Shown piece by piece: positions 30,712 through 36,814 of a stretch of 36,814 nucleotides of DNA. Position numbers and translations under genes: made by a program. Numbering within the stretch: the first letter of the stretch is position 1; the number at the start of each line of letters is the position of its first letter. The notes below the pieces were generated by a model. It did no database searches. It was given only the letters and a program-made list of their open reading frames with translations, and was not told where the DNA came from. Source of the stretch: Salinivibrio socompensis S35 (lineage in GTDB: Bacteria > Pseudomonadota > Gammaproteobacteria > Enterobacterales > Vibrionaceae); the NCBI RefSeq assembly GCF_000513715.1, contig NZ_AQOD01000030.1, forward strand, positions 6,684 to 43,497. The letters run 5' to 3'.

Positions 30712-32031
30712 ATGAACCGGTAGTCATTTCAGTCTGTGTCATGCTGGCACTGGCCCTTATGCGTGTGAATGTCGTCGTCGCACTCACTTTTAGTGCTGTC
30801 CTTGGAGGCCTGGTCGGTGGGCTCAGTATTTCTGAGACCATCAGTGCCTTTGAAGGCGGGCTGGGCGGCGGTGCCACCATTGCCCTCAGTTACGCCATGC
30901 TCGGTACCTTTGCGGTCGCGATTAGCGGTTCTGGGATCACCGATGTGCTGGCGCATTCGGTGATCCGCAAGCTTAACGCGCGCCCCACCGATGCCAATAC
31001 AGCGGCCTTTAAATATGTGGTGTTGGTATTGTTGGGTCTTTTGGCGATTTCGTCGCAAAACGCGATTCCGGTTCACATTGCTTTTATCCCGATTGTGATC
31101 CCCCCTTTATTGCATGTGTTCCAACGCTTAAAGCTCGATCGTCGCCTAGTCGCCTGTGTGCTGACCTTTGGTTTGATTATGCCGTATATGGTGTTACCGG
31201 TCGGCTTTGGCGGCATCTTTTTGAACAATATCCTGCTGAAAAACCTCAATGATAACGGCTTAAACGTGGTCGCCAGCCAGGTGCCAACCGCCATGTTATT
31301 ACCGGCAGCGGGATGGTGGTTGGTTTGTTGATCGCGACCTTTATCAGCTACCGCCAGCCACGCCAATACAGTGAAGGGGACGTGCTCACTGCCGAGCCGG
31401 AAAACCACGCCATTAGCCCCCGTAATCTATGGGTGGCCGGCATCGCGATTGTCGCCGCGTTAAGCGTACAGCTGATGGCAGGCTCGATGATTGTAGGCGG
31501 ATTGGCTGGCTTTATGGTGTTTACCTTTGGCGGTGTGATCCGCTGGAAAGACACTCAAGATGTGTTTACTAAAGGGGTACACATGATGGCGATGATCGGC
31601 TTTATTATGATTACCGCCGCTGGGTTTGCCGCAGTGATGAAAGCAACAGGTGGCGTAGAGTCGTTGGTCGCCTCGCTATCGGGCTCCATTGGTGATAACA
31701 AGCCTCTCGCGGCGTTTCTGATGTTGATTGTCGGTTTGCTAGTCACCATGGGAATTGGTTCATCGTTCTCAACTATTCCGATTATCGCCACCATTTATGT
31801 GCCGCTCTCATTGGCGTTTGGCTTCTCGCCGATGGCACCATTGCCTTGGTGGGAACGGCTGCCGCCTTGGGTGATGCCGGCTCTCCCGCCTCGGATTCAA
31901 CCTTGGGTCCCACATCAGGCCTGAACGCCGATGGCCAACACGAACATATTTGGGATACCGTGGTGCCAACTTTTATCCACTATAACCTGCCACTCATTGC
32001 GTTCGGCTGGTTAGCGGCGATGATGCTCTAG
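30712..32031 (+). CDS. Na+/H+ antiporter family protein (three frameshifts)
   Basis: This is an integral membrane ion-transporter-superfamily protein of the Na+/H+ antiporter family, about 440 residues when repaired. The start ATG 30712 (AGGA upstream) reads MNP only if one C is restored near 30718. Further single-base losses lie near 31310 (GGGG to GGG) and 31832 (AA to A). The repaired protein runs [84 protein letters not shown] and [20 protein letters not shown], ending [10 protein letters not shown]. The last part holds the conserved helix-break residues of this family. The substrate is inferred from the family only. Confidence 0.85.
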
Positions 32032-32070
32032 GGCTTGATCTTTACGCGTAAACGCTGTGCATCCGCCATG

Positions 32071-32103
32071 AAAAAAAGCCACGTTCTCTCACGTGGCTTT
32101 TTT
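32071..32103. terminator. bidirectional terminator between the antiporter gene and grxD
   Basis: AGCCACG pairs with CGTGGCT. Six T follow on the plus strand, and a run of A before the stem provides the T-run for grxD on the minus strand. Confidence 0.85.
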
Positions 32104-32157
32104 ACACGACACCGCTATTTTCGCGTCACCCTAGTTTACGAAAAAATGCGCGATCGA

Positions 32158-32496
32158 TTACTCGTTTTCGCTCGCATCACGGCGCTCGGCCGCTTCTTTA
32201 ATCAGTGGCTGTAACTCACCTTTTTGGAACATTTCCAAGATAATGTCACATCCGCCAACGAGTTCACCATCAACCCACAGTTGTGGAAATGTTGGCCATT
32301 GTGCGTAAACAGGTAGCTCTGCGCGAATATCTGGGTTTTGCAACACATCCACGTAAGCAAACTTCTCGCCACAAGACATCAGCGCTTGCGAGGTTTGTGA
32401 CGAAAAACCACAGCTTGGTAGTTTTGGCGACCCTTTCATGTATAGCAGAATCGCATTTTCTTCGATTTGCTGCTTAATTTTGTCAATTGTTTCCAT
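32158..32496 (-). CDS. grxD: monothiol glutaredoxin GrxD (Grx4)
   Basis: GrxD is a monothiol glutaredoxin that carries 2Fe-2S clusters with glutathione and BolA-type partners. The start METIDKIKQQIEEN (ATG 32496, GAGGA upstream) gives 112 residues. The active site is CGFS in KLPSCGFSSQ, followed by WPTFPQLWVDGELVGGCDI, the glutathione-binding region. It is divergent from sodB, as in E. coli relatives. Confidence 0.96.
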   Translation of the reverse strand: METIDKIKQQIEENAILLYMKGSPKLPSCGFSSQTSQALMSCGEKFAYVDVLQNPDIRAELPVYAQWPTFPQLWVDGELVGGCDIILEMFQKGELQPLIKEAAERRDASENE

Positions 32497-32559
32497 TGCT
32501 TCCTCGAACACTGTCTGTGAATCTTAGTTTGATTCTACTGGTTAACCGGCTGGAAAAAA

Positions 32560-32588
32560 ATGCCTAAATGTTTTGTGGGATTAGGCAT
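32560..32588. promoter_or_regulatory. inverted repeat upstream of grxD
   Basis: ATGCCTAA and TTAGGCAT are perfect 8-base arms 13 bases apart, about 65 bases upstream of the grxD start. This could be an operator or a hairpin in the grxD leader. I cannot name the regulator. Confidence 0.4.
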
Positions 32589-32625
32589 GAAAATTTTACT
32601 GCGATCCTTTTAATAAAGTAAAAAC

Positions 32626-32646
32626 TTGCTAAACTAGACCTAGCAA
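32626..32646. promoter_or_regulatory. inverted repeat in the sodB promoter region
   Basis: TTGCTA-N9-TAGCAA overlaps a -10-like TAAACT (32630-32635). The position suits a repressor that blocks sodB transcription. It is not an obvious Fur or IscR box. Confidence 0.4.
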
Positions 32647-32778
32647 AACGAAAATAGTAGCCACACCGGATGTTTAGGTGCTTGTCCGTTCATGTGCCAA
32701 CGCATCATAAACGGCAGATTACCGCACCGGCGATGGACTACAGGAAGCACTCCCACAATAAAAACGGAGATAATAGCA

Positions 32779-33362
32779 ATGTCATTCCAACTACCTGAAC
32801 TACCGTTCGCAAAAGACGCACTCGAACCACATATCTCAAAAGAAACGCTCGACTATCACTACGACAAGCACCACAACACCTATGTCGTGAAGTTGAACGG
32901 TTTGATTGAAGGCACAGATTTCGAAGGTAAATCACTCGAAGACATTATCAAGACCTCGTCAGGTGGCGTGTTCAATAATGCTGCCCAAGTGTGGAATCAC
33001 ACCTTCTACTGGCACTGCCTGAGCCAAATGGTGGCGGTGAGCCAACAGGCGACGTTGCAGATGCGATCACCAAAGCATTTGGTTCATTTGACGAGTTTAA
33101 GACTCAGTTCACCAATGCGGCAGTCACTAACTTCGGCTCAGGCTGGACTTGGCTGGTGAAAAAAGCAGATGGATCGGTTGCGATCGTGAACACTTCCAAT
33201 GCGGAAACGCCAGTGACTCACGATGGTGAAACGCCATTGTTGACTGTCGACGTTTGGGAACATGCGTACTACATCGATTATCGTAACGTACGCCCAGATT
33301 ACCTCGCTGCATTCTGGAAACTGGTTAACTGGGACTTCGTTGCGAAAAACTTCGCAGGCTAA
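32779..33362 (+). CDS. sodB: iron superoxide dismutase SodB (one frameshift)
   Basis: SodB converts superoxide to hydrogen peroxide and oxygen in the cytoplasm. The start is ATG 32779 with ACGGAG upstream. Metal ligands are visible: H27 in [10 protein letters not shown]74 in [10 protein letters not shown], and the aspartate and histidine of [14 protein letters not shown]. The frame breaks near 33024, where GAGCCCAAAT appears as GAGCCAAAT. Restoring one C gives [14 protein letters not shown] and a normal SodB of about 194 residues ending [12 protein letters not shown] terminator follows at 33393. Confidence 0.93.
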
Positions 33363-33392
33363 GTCGGTTTACAACCTATAAAAGCGTACAGC

Positions 33393-33420
33393 AAAGGAGG
33401 CGTCTATCGCCTCCTTTTTT
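33393..33420 (+). terminator. terminator of sodB
   Basis: AAAGGAGGCG pairs with CGCCTCCTTT around TCTAT, and a T-run follows. Confidence 0.88.
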
Positions 33421-33454
33421 GTTTGTCTCTGATACGCATGCTGAGGCGACACAA

Positions 33455-33488
33455 AGCACTCGATATAAAAAAGCACTCGATATAAAAA
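33455..33488. repeat. 17-bp tandem duplication next to the asd terminator
   Basis: AGCACTCGATATAAAAA occurs twice back to back (33455-33471 and 33472-33488). The second copy supplies the A-run that becomes the T-run of the asd terminator. Confidence 0.85.
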
Positions 33489-33510
33489 AGCCGCCAACTA
33501 GGTTGACGGC
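33484..33510 (-). terminator. terminator of asd
   Basis: On the minus strand GCCGTCAAC pairs with GTTGGCGGC around CTA, and six T follow. Confidence 0.85.
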
Positions 33511-33525
33511 TTAACGTAACTTGAT

Positions 33526-33557
33526 GAATCCAAGTTAATTAGAATCCAAGTTAATTA
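33526..33557. repeat. 16-bp tandem duplication at the asd stop codon
   Basis: GAATCCAAGTTAATTA occurs twice in tandem (33526-33541 and 33542-33557). The second copy ends with the asd stop codon (TTA on the plus strand, 33555-33557). Confidence 0.85.
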
Positions 33558-34679
33558 GTCTTGTTCTTTTTCCGACAAGATAATCCGCAGCGTGCGGCGT
33601 AGCGGTTCTGCCGCCCCCCATAACAGCTGATCACCCACGGTAAAGGCATTCAGGAAATCATCCCCCATTGCCAGTTTACGTAGACGGCCCACGGGGACAG
33701 ACATGGTGCCTGTGACTTTCGCCGGGCTCAGATCGGTCATGGTCACATCACGCTCATTGGGGACAACACTCACCCAATCGTTATGTGATGCAATCATGTC
33801 TTCAATTTCATCCATCGGCACCGCTTTTTTCAGCTTAATCGTCAGCGCCTGGCTGTGACAACGCATGGCCCCAACACGGACGCAAGTTCCGTCGATTGGA
33901 ATCGGGTTGTTCTCCAGCCCAAGGATCTTGTTGGTTTCAACCGATGCCTTCCACTCTTCCTTGCTTTGGCCGTTGTCGCGCTTGACATCAATCCAAGGGA
34001 TCAATGAGCCCGCGAGTGGCGCACCAAACTGCTCGCTCGGAAAATCGCCCGAGCGCAAGGTTTGAGCCACTTTACGGTCAATGTCTAGAATAGATGTGGC
34101 TGGGCTTGCCAAGTCAGTATTCACCGCATCATTGATGACACCCATTTGGCTGATCAGCTCACGCATATGCTTCGCACCTGAACCAGACGCGGCTTGATAG
34201 GTTTGCGCGGTCATCCACTCGACCAGGCCGTTTTGATACAAACCGCCCAAGCCCATCAGCATCAAACTCACGGTACAGTTACCGCCTACAAACGTGCGCG
34301 TATCGTTATGGATCCCCGCTTGGATGTGTTTGAAGTTAATCGGATCCAAGGTGATGATACTATCATCTGCCATTCGTAATGATGACGCTGCATCAATCCA
34401 ATAGCCTTTCCAACCGGCTTGACGCAACTTTGCGTACACATCGTTGGTGTAATCGCCGCCTTGGCAGGTGATAATAGCATCGAGGGTTTTGAGCGTTTCA
34501 ATGTCATAGGCATCTTGCAACATGCCTGCATCTTTGCCGTAATTCGGCGCCGCAATCCCGACTTGTGAGGTGCTAAAAAACACAGGTTCGATATGGTCGA
34601 AGTCTTTTTCTTCTACCATGCGCTGCATCAGCACCGATCCCACCATGCCGCGCCAGCCAACTAAACCTACTCGCATCAT
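33555..34679 (-). CDS. asd: aspartate-semialdehyde dehydrogenase
   Basis: Asd reduces aspartyl phosphate to aspartate semialdehyde for lysine/diaminopimelate, threonine and methionine synthesis. The protein is close to E. coli Asd. [17 protein letters not shown] is the NADP-binding start, the catalytic cysteine is in [12 protein letters not shown], and the substrate-binding block is [13 protein letters not shown]. The C-terminus [20 protein letters not shown] is a little longer than in E. coli. I chose ATG 34679 (MMRVGLVG); a GTG three codons upstream and an ATG one codon later are alternatives. GGAG lies about 10 bases upstream. It is convergent with sodB and divergent from nhaC. Confidence 0.96.
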   Translation of the reverse strand: MMRVGLVGWRGMVGSVLMQRMVEEKDFDHIEPVFFSTSQVGIAAPNYGKDAGMLQDAYDIETLKTLDAIITCQGGDYTNDVYAKLRQAGWKGYWIDAASSLRMADDSIITLDPINFKHIQAGIHNDTRTFVGGNCTVSLMLMGLGGLYQNGLVEWMTAQTYQAASGSGAKHMRELISQMGVINDAVNTDLASPATSILDIDRKVAQTLRSGDFPSEQFGAPLAGSLIPWIDVKRDNGQSKEEWKASVETNKILGLENNPIPIDGTCVRVGAMRCHSQALTIKLKKAVPMDEIEDMIASHNDWVSVVPNERDVTMTDLSPAKVTGTMSVPVGRLRKLAMGDDFLNAFTVGDQLLWGAAEPLRRTLRIILSEKEQD

Positions 34680-35241
34680 AATTTTCACACTCCATGTTGT
34701 GTGACCGTCTTAGCAACAGAATGTTGTCGCCTGACAGTCAGTGAAAAAACGTTTTTGATACTAACACGTCTTACCACGGTCGTCAGGTTAACGGCTCTGC
34801 CTGCTTAGTAAATGACCTCTTCTTCAAGTTTCCGTCACCCTTGTCTAACTTGAATTAACGCACAAGCGCCTAAAAAACAAGCGCAAAAATACATAATAAA
34901 CACTATGTTAAAATGGTTTGATAACCTTTACGTCACGATATATTAATCAATCGTGTCAGAATGTAACCTAATTCGCGCACGACTCACATTAGCGACAAAA
35001 ATGTTTCCCATCGCTTTGCTCTGTTAGCTAGAGTATGTCCCCTCACAAATGGAACAAAGGATACTGAAACAAGGACAGTGATGTGAGTTTGGTTGTTGCT
35101 TGAGGCATCGCTAAATCGCGCAGGGAGTAGTCGCGCAATCACAGACGATCCACCTTCCGATAATGATATTGACTCGCTCAGCGCTATCGGTAACCCGCAA
35201 GCGACAGGTTACCCAGCAAGCGACGTGAAGAAGGTTAAGTT
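34680..35241. other. divergent control region of asd and nhaC
   Basis: No gene is seen in 560 bases. The asd side is AT-rich. The nhaC side (about 35040-35241) is a structured leader: GGTAACC (35189-35195) pairs with GGTTACC (35207-35213), GCAAGCGAC is repeated at 35197-35205 and 35215-35223, and GCGC-containing arms lie near 35118-35140. I recognise no known riboswitch consensus; no lysine riboswitch is seen on the asd side. Confidence 0.5.
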
Positions 35242-36684
35242 ATGACAACACAGCAAGCTCGATTACCGTCCATCATTCAGGTGGTATTGGCACTTGGCGC
35301 CTTTTTGGCGCTCGCGTTTTCGTTTACTGCCAAATTAGACCTCCCCATTCAACTGGCCTTATTTATCGGCTGGTTTGTGATTATGGGATTGGGGCTAAAA
35401 CTGGGCCATCAATACAAAGATCTTGAAAGCGCGGCGACGAAAGGGATCTCAAACGGGTTGGGTGCCGTTTTGATTCTCTTATCCGTTGGCGCATTGGTAG
35501 GCACTTGGATTGCGGGCGGGATCGTCCCCACCATCATTTACTATGGTCTCAAAGCTATCCATCCTTCTATCTTCCTTTTAGCGACCATGTTGATTTGCTC
35601 GTTAACCGCTTTAGCGACGGGCACCTCTTGGGGCGCAGCCGGTACCGCGGGTATTGCCATGATGGGGATTGGTCAAGGCCTTGGGATCCCAGCCCCGATG
35701 ACAGCAGGTGCTGTTCTTTCTGGGTGCTACTTTGGTGATAAAATGTCGCCATTGTCTGATTCAGTGATCCTTGCCTCATCAATGTCTGGGGTCGAAATCG
35801 TTGAGCACATTAAAGGCATGCTGCCGATTGCCCTGATCAGCTACATCATTACCGGTATTTTGTTTACGCTAATTGGCTGGCACTATGCGGGTAATGTCGA
35901 TATGAGCCAGGTAGAGATGGTGAAGCAAGCGATGCAAGATCAGTTTGTGATCTCTCCGCTATCCTTTGTGCCGGTGCTGATTGTCCTCGCGCTGCTGGCG
36001 ATGCGCTTACCGTCTTTCCCGGTGATTAGTTTTGGTTCATTGCTGGGTGTGGTTTGGGCTGTGATGCTGCAAGATATGACGCCCGTGAACGCCATTAATA
36101 CTGCCTGGGCACCATTTTCTATCTCATCCGGCGTCGATTTTATCGATGCAATCCTCAACCGCGGTGGCATGTCCTCGATGCTCGGTTCCGTTGCTGTGAT
36201 TGTCTTTGGTCTGGGCTTTGGTGGCTTGCTCGAAAAAGTGGGCGTCTTGCACACCATTGCCAGCTTGTTTGAGCGTCGTGTTAACAGTGCGGGTAGCTTG
36301 GCGACCTCCACCATCGGCACCGCCTTTATGGGGAACGTTTTTGGCTCGGCCATGTATGTGTCACTGATCTTAACCCCCAAAATCTGTGCTAAAAACTATG
36401 ACAGACTCGGCTATCAACGCAAGAACCTGTCTCGTAACGCTGAATTTGGTGGCACGTTAACCTCCGGCATGGTGCCGTGGAGTGATAACGGTATTTATAT
36501 GGCCAGTATCCTTGGTGTCGCGACCTTGTCTTATGCGCCCTTTATGTGGTTAAGTTTTGTGTGTATTGCCGTCACCATCGTCACCAGCTACTTCGGTTGG
36601 TTTGTCGACAAGGTAGAGCCACACCAGGCCGCTCAACCGCAAAAAGAGGCAACAGCGACGACGTCTACGCCAGAGCGTGCCTAA
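35242..36684 (+). CDS. nhaC: Na+/H+ antiporter NhaC
   Basis: NhaC is a membrane antiporter that exports Na+ in exchange for H+. It has 480 residues and about 11-12 hydrophobic segments. Family blocks include GTSWGAAGTAGIAMMGIGQG, GCYFGDKMSPLSDSVILASS, and near the end LTSGMVPWSDNGIYM, which contain the conserved polar residues of the membrane interior. The tail AAQPQKEATATTSTPERA is hydrophilic. The ribosome site is weak (GAAGAAGG about 8-14 bases upstream). An 8-base tandem repeat covers the stop codon. A long structured leader precedes it. Confidence 0.93.
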   Translation: MTTQQARLPSIIQVVLALGAFLALAFSFTAKLDLPIQLALFIGWFVIMGLGLKLGHQYKDLESAATKGISNGLGAVLILLSVGALVGTWIAGGIVPTIIYYGLKAIHPSIFLLATMLICSLTALATGTSWGAAGTAGIAMMGIGQGLGIPAPMTAGAVLSGCYFGDKMSPLSDSVILASSMSGVEIVEHIKGMLPIALISYIITGILFTLIGWHYAGNVDMSQVEMVKQAMQDQFVISPLSFVPVLIVLALLAMRLPSFPVISFGSLLGVVWAVMLQDMTPVNAINTAWAPFSISSGVDFIDAILNRGGMSSMLGSVAVIVFGLGFGGLLEKVGVLHTIASLFERRVNSAGSLATSTIGTAFMGNVFGSAMYVSLILTPKICAKNYDRLGYQRKNLSRNAEFGGTLTSGMVPWSDNGIYMASILGVATLSYAPFMWLSFVCIAVTIVTSYFGWFVDKVEPHQAAQPQKEATATTSTPERA

Positions 36685-36713
36685 AGAAATAAAGAAATAA
36701 AGAAATAAAGAAA
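36682..36713 (+). repeat. four tandem copies of TAAAGAAA at the nhaC stop
   Basis: Four perfect 8-base units begin with the TAA stop codon of nhaC. Because the first unit starts at the stop itself, a change in copy number would not alter the protein. Confidence 0.9.
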
Positions 36714-36732
36714 ACAGCCTAAAAAAAGCGGG

Positions 36733-36748
36733 ACACGCTAGGGCGTGT
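36733..36748. terminator. possible hairpin terminator downstream of nhaC
   Basis: ACACGC pairs with GCGTGT around TAGG, about 48 bases after the nhaC stop, with a run of A before it and only a weak T stretch after it. The neighbouring GGGCGTGTTGATCTTTGCTG could instead be the end of an insertion sequence; the window stops before this can be judged. Confidence 0.35.
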
Positions 36749-36814
36749 TGATCTTTGCTGTACACATTTTATTCAGCAATACATCGGCAGCCACATTATA
36801 GTAAACGCCAGTGA

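Noticed and set aside
34680-34960. Lysine riboswitch upstream of asd
   Set aside because: None of the conserved lysine-riboswitch blocks is visible on the minus strand and no terminator or sequestering hairpin precedes asd.

Overview
The window reads as chromosomal DNA of a gammaproteobacterium of the family Vibrionaceae. The evidence is the luxO-luxU phosphorelay genes next to a Qrr small RNA and uvrB, motY divergent from rnt, the rsxABCDGE-nth order, and mnmA-hflD-purB. Base composition looks balanced, and two different Na+/H+ antiporter genes fit a marine or halophilic member. Salinivibrio, Grimontia or a relative is my inference; the genus is not proven by the sequence.

Layout. 1-368: non-coding, with a copy of a dispersed palindromic repeat. 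369-3525: mnmA, hflD, purB (tRNA thiolation, lysogeny/membrane protein, purine synthesis). 3648-4796: roxA ribosomal oxygenase. 4818-6929 (-): a chemoreceptor. 7072-10738 (-): oppABC peptide importer, closed by a terminator and lacking oppDF. 10739-12375: a long region with one small gene, a possible 31-residue ORF and two strong terminators. 12376-14164: a LON-domain protein behind a very good sigma-54 promoter, then ybhK. 14111-18273: the quorum-sensing block luxU, luxO and qrr1, then uvrB. 18939-19255: two tRNA-Asn genes and a partial third copy. 19534-25399: rsxABCDGE, with nth and gloA behind it. 26714-28534: motY (behind a sigma-28 promoter) and rnt. 29029-32031: fadL and a Na+/H+ antiporter family gene. 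32158-36684: grxD, sodB, asd and nhaC.

How the genes work together. LuxU passes phosphate to LuxO. LuxO with sigma-54 should drive qrr1 from a promoter that carries a perfect LuxO-type site. The same promoter architecture, with LuxO-like sites at almost the same distance, occurs in front of the LON-domain gene about 3.8 kb away. That makes it a candidate protein-coding LuxO target and is the most interesting lead here. The Rsx complex reduces the SoxR-type iron-sulfur regulator or acts as an Rnf-type ion pump. SodB, GrxD and GloA add oxidative and electrophile defence.

Caution. At least nine genes are interrupted by single-base length changes, almost all of them one base lost from a short homopolymer (mnmA x2, hflD, purB, oppA x2, ybhK x2, rsxC, rsxG, fadL, the antiporter x3, sodB). 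Several are housekeeping genes, and reading continues perfectly after each shift. Sequencing or assembly error is much more likely than real pseudogenes, so I annotate each as one gene across its shifts.
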